Assembly: GCF_000218565.1 (NCBI RefSeq)
Contig: NC_015684.1
Span: 1,674,001-1,738,000 of the forward strand
From: Afipia carboxidovorans OM5
Lineage (GTDB): Bacteria; Pseudomonadota; Alphaproteobacteria; Rhizobiales; Xanthobacteraceae
Direction of reading: 5' to 3'
Length of the DNA stretch: 64,000 nt
Made by a program: the position numbers and the translations under genes. The notes under the pieces are model-generated. The model made no database searches. It was not told the DNA's origin and worked only from the letters and a program-made list of their open reading frames with translations. This document shows positions 44,468-52,721 of the stretch, piece after piece (position 1 is the stretch's first letter; each line of letters opens with the position of its first letter).

Positions 44468-46063
44468 ATGACAGCACCCCGCCAGAGCACGTCCGCGACG
44501 CCCGATGTGGCGGCCGCGCACGACAAGATTCTGATCGTCGATTTCGGCTCTCAGGTCACGCAATTGATCGCCCGCCGCGTCCGGGAAGAGGGCGTCTATT
44601 CCGAAATCGTCCCCTTCCAGAAAGCTGAGCAGGCCTTCACGGCGATGCAGCCGAAAGCCGTGATCCTCTCGGGCGGCCCGGCCTCGGTGCTGGAGGCAGG
44701 CGCGCCGTCCGCGCCGATGTCGATCTTCACCGCGGGTGTGCCGGTGCTCGGCATCTGCTACGGCGAGCAGACCATGGCGCAGCAACTTGGCGGCATGGTC
44801 GAGGGCGGGCACCATCGCGAATTCGGCCGCGCCGCCATCGAGATCACCGACGACTGCGCCCTGTTCGAGGGCGTCTGGAAGAAGGGCGAGCAGCACGACG
44901 TCTGGATGAGCCATGGCGACCGCGTCACGAAGTTGCCCGAAGGCTTCCGCGGTGTGGCCAGGGCGGCGGGTTCGCCGATCGCGATCATCGCCGACGATAC
45001 GCGCAAGTTCTACGCGATGCAGTTTCACCCCGAGGTGGTGCACACGCCGGACGGCGCCAAACTGATCCGCAATTTCGTGCGCAAGGTCGCAGGCCTGAAG
45101 GGCGACTGGACCATGCGCGCCTTCCGCGAAGAGGCGATCGAGAAGATCCGCGCGCAGGTGGGCCAGGGCCGGGTGATCTGCGGCCTCTCTGGCGGCGTCG
45201 ATTCAGCGGTGGCGGCGGTGCTGATCCATGAGGCGATCGGCGATCAACTCACCTGCGTGTTCGTCGATCACGGCTTGCTGCGCATGGCCGAAGCCGAGAC
45301 GGTGGTGAGCCTGTTTCGCGACCACTACAACATTCCGCTCGTGCATGTGGATGCGTCCAAGACATTCCTGGGGGAGCTTGCGGGCGTCACCGATCCCGAA
45401 CTGAAGCGCAAGACCATCGGCCGGCTGTTTATCGATGTGTTCGATGAGGAAGCGAAGAAGATCGGTGGTGCCGATTTCCTCGCGCAGGGCACGCTCTATC
45501 CGGACGTGATCGAAAGCGTGTCGTTCACCGGCGGGCCTTCGGTGACGATCAAGTCGCATCACAATGTCGGCGGCCTGCCCGCGCGCATGAAGATGAAGCT
45601 CGTCGAGCCGCTGCGCGAGCTGTTCAAGGATGAAGTGCGCGCCTTGGGCCGAGAACTCGGCCTGCCGGATGTGTTCGTCGGCCGCCATCCGTTTCCGGGA
45701 CCGGGGCTTGCGATCCGCTGCCCGGGCGAGATCACGCCGGAGAAACTCGACATCCTGCGGCAGGCGGATGCGATCTATATCGAGGAAATCCGCCGCGCCG
45801 GTCTGTACGATACGATCTGGCAGGCGTTCGCCGTGCTGCTGCCGGTGAAAACCGTCGGGGTGATGGGCGACGGGCGGACTTACGAATTCGTGGTCGGCCT
45901 GCGCGCGGTGACCTCGACCGACGGCATGACGGCGGATTTCTATCCGTTCGACATGAGGTTTCTCGGCGAAACCGCAACCCGCATCATCAACGAGGTGAAG
46001 GGCGTCAACCGCGTGGTCTACGACGTGACGAGCAAGCCGCCTGGCACGATCGAGTGGGAATAA
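44468..46063 (+). CDS. guaA: GMP synthase (glutamine-hydrolysing)
   Basis: 531 residues. The N-terminal class I amidotransferase has the triad Cys in VLGICYGEQTMAQ and His-Glu in QFHPEVVHT. The ATP pyrophosphatase domain has the PP-loop GLSGGVDSAVAAVL, and the dimerisation domain ends IEWE. It converts XMP to GMP. The sequence is complete, and its last codons form the left junction of the integrated element, so insertion kept the reading frame. Confidence 0.96.
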   Translation: MTAPRQSTSATPDVAAAHDKILIVDFGSQVTQLIARRVREEGVYSEIVPFQKAEQAFTAMQPKAVILSGGPASVLEAGAPSAPMSIFTAGVPVLGICYGEQTMAQQLGGMVEGGHHREFGRAAIEITDDCALFEGVWKKGEQHDVWMSHGDRVTKLPEGFRGVARAAGSPIAIIADDTRKFYAMQFHPEVVHTPDGAKLIRNFVRKVAGLKGDWTMRAFREEAIEKIRAQVGQGRVICGLSGGVDSAVAAVLIHEAIGDQLTCVFVDHGLLRMAEAETVVSLFRDHYNIPLVHVDASKTFLGELAGVTDPELKRKTIGRLFIDVFDEEAKKIGGADFLAQGTLYPDVIESVSFTGGPSVTIKSHHNVGGLPARMKMKLVEPLRELFKDEVRALGRELGLPDVFVGRHPFPGPGLAIRCPGEITPEKLDILRQADAIYIEEIRRAGLYDTIWQAFAVLLPVKTVGVMGDGRTYEFVVGLRAVTSTDGMTADFYPFDMRFLGETATRIINEVKGVNRVVYDVTSKPPGTIEWE

Positions 46064-46066
46064 TTC
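46042..46066. other. Probable left attachment site (attL) at the 3' end of guaA
   Basis: The last codons of guaA (ending GAGTGGGAATAA) are directly followed by non-chromosomal-looking AT-rich sequence, short repeats and an integrase gene. The 3' end of guaA is an established target of tyrosine-integrase islands, where the core duplicates the gene end. The matching attR would lie beyond 64000, so the core cannot be delimited here. Confidence 0.55.
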
Positions 46067-46177
46067 AGTTCTGACAGAGCCTATCGGCTTCTACGCTGAA
46101 ATACGATGTAACCAACTGATAAATCGAAATATTTACTCCGAGATCGCTTGAAGTGTATTGAACGTCAACGCCTCGCT

Positions 46178-46343
46178 TTGACGGTCTTTTTGACGGTCTT
46201 CAAAATCTGCGAACATCCCTCCAACAAAAAACCGTCAGCCGATATTCGGGCAGCAAGCCGCCGTAGTTTGATATAGTTCATTGAAATACCAGAGATATTA
46301 AATTTGCTTGACGGTCTTTTTCGTGACGGACAAAATGACGGTC
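46178..46343. repeat. TGACGGTC repeats between attL and the integrase gene
   Basis: TTGACGGTCTTTTT occurs at 46178-46191 and again at 46308-46321. The core TGACGGTC also occurs at 46191-46198 and 46336-46343, and TGACGGT in inverse orientation near 46231-46237. Four direct and one inverted copy beside the integrase gene suggest arm-type binding sites for the integrase or its directionality factor. Confidence 0.6.
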
Positions 46344-46378
46344 AATTTCCTGCGCTCCGAGCCTTTGCGAGGCTGAGA

Positions 46379-47638
46379 ATGCTGACCGATACAGAGCTTA
46401 AAGGTCTGAAACCAAAGGATAAAAATTTTAAGGTGACGGACCGTGACGGTATGTACGTCCTGGTCATTCCGTCAGGCACGAAAACCTTCCGAATGGACTA
46501 CCGCCTGAATGGCCGGCGGGAGACCCTCACCATCGGCCGCTACGGACCTGGGGGCCTGTCGCTCGCCGAGGCGCGCGATCGGTGTCTCGCTGCGAAGAAA
46601 GATATCGCAGAGGGGCGCTCACCGGCTCAGGAGAAGCAGCGCGCGAAGCGGCGCGTCGCCCTCGGCGAGACATTCGGCGCCGTTGGTCAGCGCTGGATCA
46701 AGTCGGCGCCGATGGCCGACAGTACTCGCGCCATGCGCAAGGCGATTTTCGATCGCGACATATTGCCTGTCTGGAAAAATCGCCTGCTATCCGAGATCAC
46801 GCCCGACGATCTTCGAGCCCAATGCGTCAAGGTGAAGGATCGTGGTGCGCCGGCAACCGCCATTCATGTTCGCGACATCGTCAAACAGATTTACGCCTAT
46901 GCGATATTGAATGGCGACAAGACCGCAAATCCGGCGGAGGAGGTTGGTCCTGCTTCGATCGCAACCTTTGCGCCCAAGGACAGGTCGCTCACGCCAACCG
47001 AAATTCAGATCATGCTCGACCAACTCAGGCACGTTCCGACGTTGCCCACCATTCGTCTCGGTCTTCGCCTTATACTCCTGACAATGGTGCGCAAGAGCGA
47101 ATTGCTCGACGCCGTTTGGAGTGAGGTCGACTTTGAGAATGCGGTCTGGAGCATTCCGAAGGAGCGGATGAAGCGCCGCAAACCGCACAATGTCTATTTG
47201 TCTCGGCAATCGCTCGACATCATGATCGCGCTCAAGACATGCGCAGGAAATTCCCACTATCTCTTGCCGTCCCGATACGACGCGGATGCTCCAATGTCGC
47301 GCGCGACGTTCAACCGGATTACAACGGCGGTTGCGGATCGCGCCAATAAGCTCGGATTGGCCCTGGAGCCATTCACCGTGCATGATCTGCGTCGCACAGG
47401 GTCAACCCTGCTGAACGAGATCGGCTTCAATAGTGACTGGATCGAGAAGTGCTTGGCGCACGAAGACGGGCGCAGCTCGCGCGGCGTGTACAATAAAGCC
47501 GAGTATGAGCACCAACGCCGTCACATGCTGCAAGAGTGGGCGGACATGGTGGAGGCTTGGGAACAAGACCGAAATCACACGCCGGTCCTGTATCCGCCGG
47601 CAATGCAGTTCCCAGGGGTGATGGCGGCTACTGCCTGA
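46379..47638 (+). CDS. int: Tyrosine recombinase / P4-type integrase of the element
   Basis: 419 residues. An N-terminal DUF4102-like arm-binding domain (LTDTELKGLKPKDKNFKVTD, RLNGRRETLTIGRYGPGGLS) is followed by a core-binding helical region and the catalytic domain with Arg in LTMVRKSELLDAVW, HDLRR (His-x-x-Arg), CLAHEDG and the nucleophile Tyr in RGVYNKAEY. It should catalyse integration and excision at guaA. The ATG at 46379 (GCGAGG upstream) was chosen over a TTG at 46304. Codon use is less extreme than in the chromosomal genes. Confidence 0.93.
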   Translation: MLTDTELKGLKPKDKNFKVTDRDGMYVLVIPSGTKTFRMDYRLNGRRETLTIGRYGPGGLSLAEARDRCLAAKKDIAEGRSPAQEKQRAKRRVALGETFGAVGQRWIKSAPMADSTRAMRKAIFDRDILPVWKNRLLSEITPDDLRAQCVKVKDRGAPATAIHVRDIVKQIYAYAILNGDKTANPAEEVGPASIATFAPKDRSLTPTEIQIMLDQLRHVPTLPTIRLGLRLILLTMVRKSELLDAVWSEVDFENAVWSIPKERMKRRKPHNVYLSRQSLDIMIALKTCAGNSHYLLPSRYDADAPMSRATFNRITTAVADRANKLGLALEPFTVHDLRRTGSTLLNEIGFNSDWIEKCLAHEDGRSSRGVYNKAEYEHQRRHMLQEWADMVEAWEQDRNHTPVLYPPAMQFPGVMAATA

Positions 47639-47921
47639 CCGGGCGCGTCTTCCGCTGACGGACATCGGGCAGGGGCGCTCGCTTAATGAGCGATGCCTCT
47701 GAGGCGCGCCGTCGTTGATCGATCCAGTCTTCAACCTCTGTCAGATCCCACACGACGCATCGCGCCGTGAGGTAGAAGCGGCGGGGAAACTCTCCACGCT
47801 GCTCAAGTTCGTAGATGGTTGAATCTGCCAAAGGTACGATCCGGCGCAGCTCAGCGCGTCGAATCGCCTTCTTTGTGGCGATTAACATTGTGCGTCGCGG
47901 GGTGTTCGTATCTTTGCTCAT
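47628..47921 (-). CDS. AlpA-like helix-turn-helix regulator / possible excisionase
   Basis: 97 residues from the ATG at 47921 (a second ATG at 47888 would give 86). LRRIVPLADSTIYELEQRGE is the AlpA-type winged helix, with FPRRFYLTARCVVWDLTEVE and DWIDQRR as the family ending. AlpA proteins are small activators or directionality factors of P4-type integrases. Its end overlaps the end of the integrase gene by 11 bases in convergent orientation, so each transcript can oppose the other. No good ribosome site is seen. Confidence 0.8.
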   Translation of the reverse strand: MSKDTNTPRRTMLIATKKAIRRAELRRIVPLADSTIYELEQRGEFPRRFYLTARCVVWDLTEVEDWIDQRRRASEASLIKRAPLPDVRQRKTRPVRQ

Positions 47922-48160
47922 GGAAAGATACAAACAGATAACTACGCCTGCGAAAAGATGGCGATCCCTTCGTGCGCGAACATTGGCGTAGCCAAGCGCA
48001 GCGCATCGAAAAAATATCGGAACATGAGAAAAGATTTCGGCGGTGACGTATCTGTCGCAACCGATCGGCCGCAAGATCGACGGCGGCGTCCTTCTGAGTC
48101 GATAGGGTCGCCAGCTATTGTCACAGCCTGCACGCAGGAACGGAGCGCTTCGCGCGCTTT
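47922..48160. other. Non-coding stretch upstream of the alpA-like gene
   Basis: About 240 bases with no supported gene. It should hold the leftward alpA promoter and possibly a rightward promoter for the parB leader. Longer frames running through it lack start signals and protein character. Confidence 0.35.
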
Positions 48161-48438
48161 GTTGTGATCGGCTGCGGCTAAAGCCTTGCCGATCGTTGGT
48201 GGGGAGAGATGGTCTCGGCCATCTCTCCCCCGCGACTACCGCCTGCGCGATGGCAGGGCCGCGCGCTCGCAAGGCGGCGCATCATCGGCACTTTCCAACA
48301 CCTTCCGATCCACCTCGCTCGCAACGCAGCCCGGCCATGCTCGCCGGTAGCCGCCCCCCTCTCTGCCGAGCGCTCACGCGCCCCCGGGAGGCATGTCGGG
48401 GACATGCCTCCGGCATTAACGCAGAAAGGATTGGAACA
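48161..48438 (+). ncRNA. Structured leader element, copy 1 (before the ParB-like gene)
   Basis: 278 bases with clear hairpins in order: GATCGGC/GCCGATC (48166-48194); a 12-bp stem GGGGAGAGATGG/CCATCTCTCCCC with loop TCTCGG (48201-48230); GCCGC/GCGGC (near 48258-48278); CCGGC/GCCGG (near 48331-48347); and CCGGGAGGCATGTC with GACATGCCTCCGG (48384-48413, one bulged G). The identical layout occurs at 52722-53001 with paired base changes. It ends with AGAAAGGA as the ribosome site. It is likely a cis-acting RNA; the radC motif RNA is one known class to compare. Confidence 0.65.
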
Positions 48439-50640
48439 ATGGCTAGGACATCGAAGAAGGCGAAGGCCGTCCCGGTTGCGACGGTGGCGGAAGCGGCGGC
48501 GGACGTGGACGTTCGCAGCATCGAGGACGCGGCGGCGGAAGTTGGTGCGGCGGTTGAGACCGGCGCGGAAGCCGTGTCGGTCGCGGCAAGCGGCGAGACG
48601 GTTTTCATTCCGCTCAACAAGCTCAAGAAGCATCCGAAGAACGCCCGCAAGACGCCGCACAGCGAGGCGTCTATCGAGGCGAAGGCCGCGAGCATCGCCG
48701 TGAAGGGGATGCTGCAAAACCTTGTGGTGGAGCCCGAGCGTGACGCGGAGGGACAGCCGACCGGCAGCTATCTCGTCGCTGTCGGCGAAGGCCGCAGGCT
48801 GGCGCAGTTGCTTCGCGTGAAGCGTAAGGAGATCAAGAAGGCGGAGCCGATCCGCTGTGTCATCGACACGGTGAACGACGCGGCCGAGATCAGCCTTGAC
48901 GAGAACGTCACGCGCGAGAACCTTCACCCCGCCGACGAGTTCGAGCGCTTCCGCGAGCTTGCGGAAACGCGCGGTTGGGGAGCGCAGGAAATCGCGGCCC
49001 GCTTCGGCGTCACCGCGCATGTGGTGAAGCAGCGGCTTCGCCTCGGCGCGGTCAGCCCCAAGCTGATGCAGGTCTATCGCGACGGCGGCTTGACGCTGGA
49101 CCAGTTGATGGCCTTCGCCATCACCGAGGACCATGCGCGGCAGGAGCAGGTTTACGAAAACCTCTCCTATAACCGCGAGCCTTCCGTCATCCGTCGCGAC
49201 CTCATGAGGACGCATATTCCGGCAACGGATCGGCGTGCGATCTTCGTCGGCGCGGAGGATTACCTTGAGAACGGCGGCACGATCATCCGCGACCTGTTCA
49301 CGGAGGATCGCGGCGGTTATTTCGAGGACGCCGCGTTGCTCGACCGGCTTGTCATCGGCAAGCTGGAATGGATCGCGCAGTCGCTGCAGGACGCCGAAGG
49401 CTGGAAGTGGGTGCAAGCCCATATCGACTATCCCCATGCCCACGGCCTGCGCCGCGCCTATCCGCAGAAGGTGGAGCTTTCCGAAGCGGAGGAAGCGGCC
49501 TATGCCACCGCGCAGGAGGAATACGACCGCCTGTCGTCGGAGCATGAAGGTGCGGATGAGCTTCCCGACGATGTGGACGAGCGTTTCGGGGAGCTTGAAG
49601 CCGAGATCGAGCGCATCGACGCCTTGCGTCATGCCTACGATCCCGACGACATCGCGCGCGGCGGCGTGTTCGTCGTACTGTCTTCGGATGGGGAAGCCCG
49701 CATCGAACGCGGCTTCATCCGTTCCGAGGACGAGAGGCCCGAACCGGAGGAAGGCGCGGACGGCGAAACCGTCATCGACGGCGTGCGCGTCAACGGCGAC
49801 GGCGAGATCATCGAGGACGGCGACGAGGGCGGCAACGACGTTTCCGACCTTGAAGCGGAGGACGAGGGTGCGGGGGATGACGGCAAGCCGCTGTCGGACC
49901 TTCTCATCCGCGACCTCACCGCGCATCGCACCCTTGGCCTGCGTCTCGCCCTTGGCGAGCAGCCGGACATGGCCTTGATCGCCGTCACCCATGCGCTCGC
50001 CGCGCAGACCTTCTATCGCGGTGCAGAGGCGCATTGCCTCGAAATCCGTCCGAGCAGCACGTACCTTGGCGGGCATGCGGACGGCATCGAGGATACGGCG
50101 GCGGCGAAGGCGCTGGCGGATCGTCATGCCGGGTGGGCGGCCGACATGCCGCGCAACGTGGCGGACCTTTGGGACTTCATCGCCGGGCTGGACCATGCGA
50201 GCGTCATGGCGCTGTTCGCGCATTGCGCCTCGCAGACCGTCAACGCAGTGAAGTTGCCTGCGGAGAAGAAGCCGCGCGCCCATGAGACGGCGGACAGGCT
50301 GGCGACCGCGCTTGCGCTCGACATGACGGCGCATTGGACGCCCACGGTGCGGACCTATCTCGGCCGCATCACCAAGGCGCACATTCTCGCCGCCGTGCGC
50401 GAAGCCGTCAGCGACGAGGCAGCGGATCGCATCGCCAGCTTGAAGAAGCAGCCGATGGCGGAAGCCGCCGAGCAGCTTCTTGTCGGGACCGGATGGCTCC
50501 CGCCGCTGATGCGCACCACCCCGCAGCCCGACTCGGTTGCGGCTATGCCGGATGCGACGGAGCCGGAAGTAGCGGACTTCGCCGCCGATCATGATGCGGC
50601 GGCCGAGGATGGCGCAGGCTTCCACGAAGCCGCCGAGTGA
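48439..50640 (+). CDS. ParB/RepB/Spo0J-family protein of the element
   Basis: 733 residues from the ATG at 48439. After an Ala-rich start comes the ParB N-terminal domain (VFIPLNKLKKHPKNARK, with VGEGRRLAQLLRVK), ENVTRENLHPADEFERFREL and a helix-turn-helix (GWGAQEIAARFGVTAHVVKQRLRLG). The middle and C-terminal parts are rich in Glu/Asp (about 345-490) with an Ala-rich end. Long ParB-like proteins of this kind are common on rhizobial ICEs; no ParA is seen in the window, so a direct partition role is uncertain and a DNA-binding or anti-restriction role is possible. The leader upstream is shared with the DUF932 gene. Confidence 0.85.
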   Translation: MARTSKKAKAVPVATVAEAAADVDVRSIEDAAAEVGAAVETGAEAVSVAASGETVFIPLNKLKKHPKNARKTPHSEASIEAKAASIAVKGMLQNLVVEPERDAEGQPTGSYLVAVGEGRRLAQLLRVKRKEIKKAEPIRCVIDTVNDAAEISLDENVTRENLHPADEFERFRELAETRGWGAQEIAARFGVTAHVVKQRLRLGAVSPKLMQVYRDGGLTLDQLMAFAITEDHARQEQVYENLSYNREPSVIRRDLMRTHIPATDRRAIFVGAEDYLENGGTIIRDLFTEDRGGYFEDAALLDRLVIGKLEWIAQSLQDAEGWKWVQAHIDYPHAHGLRRAYPQKVELSEAEEAAYATAQEEYDRLSSEHEGADELPDDVDERFGELEAEIERIDALRHAYDPDDIARGGVFVVLSSDGEARIERGFIRSEDERPEPEEGADGETVIDGVRVNGDGEIIEDGDEGGNDVSDLEAEDEGAGDDGKPLSDLLIRDLTAHRTLGLRLALGEQPDMALIAVTHALAAQTFYRGAEAHCLEIRPSSTYLGGHADGIEDTAAAKALADRHAGWAADMPRNVADLWDFIAGLDHASVMALFAHCASQTVNAVKLPAEKKPRAHETADRLATALALDMTAHWTPTVRTYLGRITKAHILAAVREAVSDEAADRIASLKKQPMAEAAEQLLVGTGWLPPLMRTTPQPDSVAAMPDATEPEVADFAADHDAAAEDGAGFHEAAE

Positions 50641-50702
50641 GCAGCCACGGCCGGGGCCGCCGCGCGGCTCCGGCCAGCTTTCCCATACCGCACGAGGAAT
50701 TT

Positions 50703-50729
50703 CCGGCCGCGCCTGATCGGCGCGGCCGG
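50703..50729. terminator. GC-rich hairpin after the ParB-like gene
   Basis: CCGGCCGCGCC and GGCGCGGCCGG pair perfectly around a 5-base loop. No T run follows, so it may stabilise mRNA or separate messages rather than terminate. A second weaker hairpin lies at about 50652-50676. Confidence 0.5.
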
Positions 50730-50763
50730 GGACCTCGACCGCACGACATCAGGAACCATGACC

Positions 50764-51102
50764 ATGAACATCGATGCAGAGCAGCGGGCGATGCTGGCCC
50801 GCATGGAGAGGGCGCACGCCGAGAGCGCGCGCCACCTTGCCGTCATCGAACGGCAGATCGAAGCGCGCGCCGAACGGATGACCACGAGCAGCCGCGTCAA
50901 AGCCCGCCAGCACGACCGCGCCTCCGCCACCTGGAGCCGCGCCGATGAGCGCGACTTTCAGGCGAATGTCATCGCGTTGCGCTTTCAGCGGCGCGGCGAG
51001 ATCGACGCGCTGTCCCGCAAGCTGGCGCGGCAGGCCGGAGCCATTGCGGCACACCGCGTTCGCTACCGGGTCAACGAACCGGCAGGGGAGAGCGTATCAT
51101 GA
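50764..51102 (+). CDS. Hypothetical charged helical protein of the element
   Basis: 112 residues from the ATG at 50764 (AGGA nine bases upstream; an ATG at 50758 is in frame). It is rich in Arg, Ala, Glu and Gln with no hydrophobic segment (MLARMERAHAESARHLAVIE, later QANVIALRFQRRGEIDALSR), suggesting long helices or a coiled coil. No family recognised. Its stop overlaps the DUF2958 start by four bases, so they are translated together. Confidence 0.65.
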   Translation: MNIDAEQRAMLARMERAHAESARHLAVIERQIEARAERMTTSSRVKARQHDRASATWSRADERDFQANVIALRFQRRGEIDALSRKLARQAGAIAAHRVRYRVNEPAGESVS

Positions 51103-51470
51103 CGCCGCGCTATCCCCGCACCGAACCGCTGATCCCCGACGAGTTGCTGGCCAAGTTGATCGAGAACGGCCGCACCAGCGAGGAACGTGACGGCTTCGAT
51201 CCGTTCCCGGTCGTGACGCTGTTCATGGCAGACGCGGCGGCGACGTGGCTCTTCACCGAAGCCTATCCCGAAGGTTCTGATATGAGGCTGTTCGGCTTGT
51301 GCGACCTCGGTATGGGCTGCCCCGAACTCGGCTACGCAATGCTGTTCGAGATCGAGGACGTGCGCGGCAAGCTCGGCCTGCCTGTCGAGCGCGACCTTTA
51401 TTTCAAGGCCGAACACCGGCTCAGCAACTACGCCAAGATCGCACACCACGTCGGGATGATCGTGACTTGA
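51099..51470 (+). CDS. DUF2958 domain protein
   Basis: 123 residues. LIPDELLAKLIENGRTSEE, VVTLFMADAAATWLFTEAYP, LFGLCDLGMGCPELGYA and KAEHRLSNYAKIAH are the hallmarks of DUF2958, a small protein family found almost only on mobile elements. Function is unknown. GGGGAG at 51085-51090 is the ribosome site. It is translationally coupled to the preceding gene and followed by a long hairpin. Confidence 0.85.
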   Translation: MTPRYPRTEPLIPDELLAKLIENGRTSEERDGFDPFPVVTLFMADAAATWLFTEAYPEGSDMRLFGLCDLGMGCPELGYAMLFEIEDVRGKLGLPVERDLYFKAEHRLSNYAKIAHHVGMIVT

Positions 51471-51477
51471 AAACCGC

Positions 51478-51509
51478 GATCCGGCGCGTCGTCACGACGA
51501 CGCCGGATC
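51478..51509. terminator. Long hairpin after the DUF2958 gene
   Basis: GATCCGGCG pairs with CGCCGGATC, and the inside CGTCGT pairs with ACGACG around CACG. It begins 8 bases after the stop codon. No T run follows. Confidence 0.5.
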
Positions 51510-51536
51510 GCCTTCATCATAGAGGCAGGACGCGAC

Positions 51537-51674
51537 ATGATCGCGCTGATCGTTGTCACCGTCACGCTGACCGGCATGATGTGCGTCCTCGCTTATATGC
51601 TGGCGATCTATGCGCTGCCGTTCATGCTGGCGCTTGCCGTAACGCGCTTCGCCTACGCGAACGGGCGCTGCTAG
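51537..51674 (+). CDS. Very small membrane protein of the element
   Basis: 45 residues: MIALIVVTVTLTGMMCVLAY and MLAIYALPFMLALAVTRFAY are almost wholly hydrophobic, with a short polar end. GAGGCAGG is placed suitably upstream. Too short for ordinary gene calls; likely one or two membrane helices. Its TAG stop overlaps, on the other strand, the stop of the decayed DUF736 copy at CTAG (51671-51674). Confidence 0.5.
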   Translation: MIALIVVTVTLTGMMCVLAYMLAIYALPFMLALAVTRFAYANGRC

Positions 51675-52027
51675 GCGGCGGCACAGCGCCGGGAACAGAT
51701 GGCAGCACCATGTCCTCGTCGCTCTCGACCAGGCTCGCATCGAGTCGATCGGAGCGGGGAAGCTCGGGTCGCTCAGCTTGCCAAGAGAGAGGCAGCGATT
51801 GCCCTTGTCGCATGGGCCTCCATCTCCCACGCCGCACCGAACGCGGCGGTTCGTCACGGCGAACACAGGGGCGGAAATCGGGACCGTTTTCGGTCTCGCT
51901 CGACCGCGGCCGGCAGGGAATTTTACCGACGCTGAGGATGACATTGAGCGTGAGGGGCTTGCCCGCGACGGCGCCAGCGAAGCCGTTGTCGGTGCGATTG
52001 GAGAAAGCGCGGATCGATTGCAGCCAT
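51671..52027 (-). pseudogene. Decayed inverted copy of the DUF736 gene
   Basis: Read on the minus strand it begins GGAAATCGCGTCATGGCTGC, close to the start of the intact gene at 52320 (GGAAATCGCATCATGGCTAC). It keeps scattered matches in changing frames (CACCGACAACGGCTTCGCTG, ACGCTCAATGTC, GACCGAAAACGG, then LSDPSFPAPI and SLVESDEDM in different frames) and ends GCCGCCGCCTAG like the intact gene. Small insertions have broken the frame. The two copies stand head to head, so an inverted duplication followed by decay is the simplest account. Confidence 0.75.
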
Positions 52028-52319
52028 GACGCGATTTCCCGTCACTCTGCTGACCAAACCACGCCCAACACGAACTCGATTTATCAGGTCTGACCGAAGA
52101 CCGGCGACGAAGCGCGTCGCCTCGATCTTAATCCCGCAACGGCCGACGCCAGCTTTTTTCCGCCGCCTTCGGCTTTGCATCGCGAAAGACAAAAAAGCTG
52201 TCGCCGGCCGCCCTCCACTTCGTTCCGGCCCCAAGGGGTGCGGGCCGATCGTCCCCGGTCTGTCGACCTTCATCGAGATCGCGATGGTCGCGGTCCGATC
52301 AACAGAAGGAAATCGCATC

Positions 52320-52628
52320 ATGGCTACAATCGGCACTTTCTCGCGCACCGACAACGGCTACGCTGGCTCGGTCAAGACCCTGACGCTCAATGTCAAGTCG
52401 GTGAAGTTCGTGCCGGCCGAGGGCGAGACCGAAAACGGCCCCGACTTCCGCGTGTTCGCCGGAACCACCGAGTTCGGTGCGGCGTGGAAGAAGAAGTCCG
52501 ACAAGGGCAACGCCTACCTCTCGGTCAAGCTGGACGATCCGAGCTTCCCCGCTCCGATCTATGCGAGCCTGGTCGAGAGCGACGAGGACATGGCGCTCAT
52601 CTGGTCGCGCCGCCGCGCCGCCGCCTAG
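52320..52628 (+). CDS. DUF736 family protein, first intact copy
   Basis: 102 residues: ATIGTFSRTDNGYAGSVKTL, then GPDFRVFAGTTEFGAAWKKKS and a conserved YLSVKLDDPSFPAPIYASLV. DUF736 proteins are carried by many proteobacterial ICEs and plasmids near transfer genes; their function is unknown. GAAGGAAA precedes the ATG. Between the pseudogene and this gene (52028-52319) lies an inverted repeat AGCTTTTTT/AAAAAAGCT (about 52152-52200) that could act as a promoter or terminator element. Confidence 0.85.
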   Translation: MATIGTFSRTDNGYAGSVKTLTLNVKSVKFVPAEGETENGPDFRVFAGTTEFGAAWKKKSDKGNAYLSVKLDDPSFPAPIYASLVESDEDMALIWSRRRAAA

Positions 52629-52644
52629 CACAGGCCACCGGCCG

Positions 52645-52668
52645 AGCCCCGCGAAAGCGGGGCTTTGC
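52645..52668 (+). terminator. Intrinsic terminator after DUF736
   Basis: AGCCCCGC GAAA GCGGGGCT is a perfect 8-bp stem with a GAAA tetraloop followed by TTGCC. It lies 16 bases after the DUF736 stop and before the second structured leader. Confidence 0.7.
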
Positions 52669-52721
52669 CATGCTAATCTCCGCCATCGCCCAAGAAAGAA
52701 AATGCGGTGAGCTGCGCTCCC

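Noticed and set aside
48118..48438. Upstream extension of the ParB-like reading frame
   Set aside because: The extension translates the hairpin leader and has low-complexity Arg/Pro content; AGAAAGGA supports the ATG at 48439.
48178..50625. 815-codon minus-strand ORF opposite the ParB-like gene
   Set aside because: Shadow frame; the plus strand has clear ParB and helix-turn-helix motifs.
51299..52093. 264-codon plus-strand ORF across the decayed DUF736 copy
   Set aside because: It overlaps DUF2958 out of frame and reads the pseudogene antisense; no start signal or domain.
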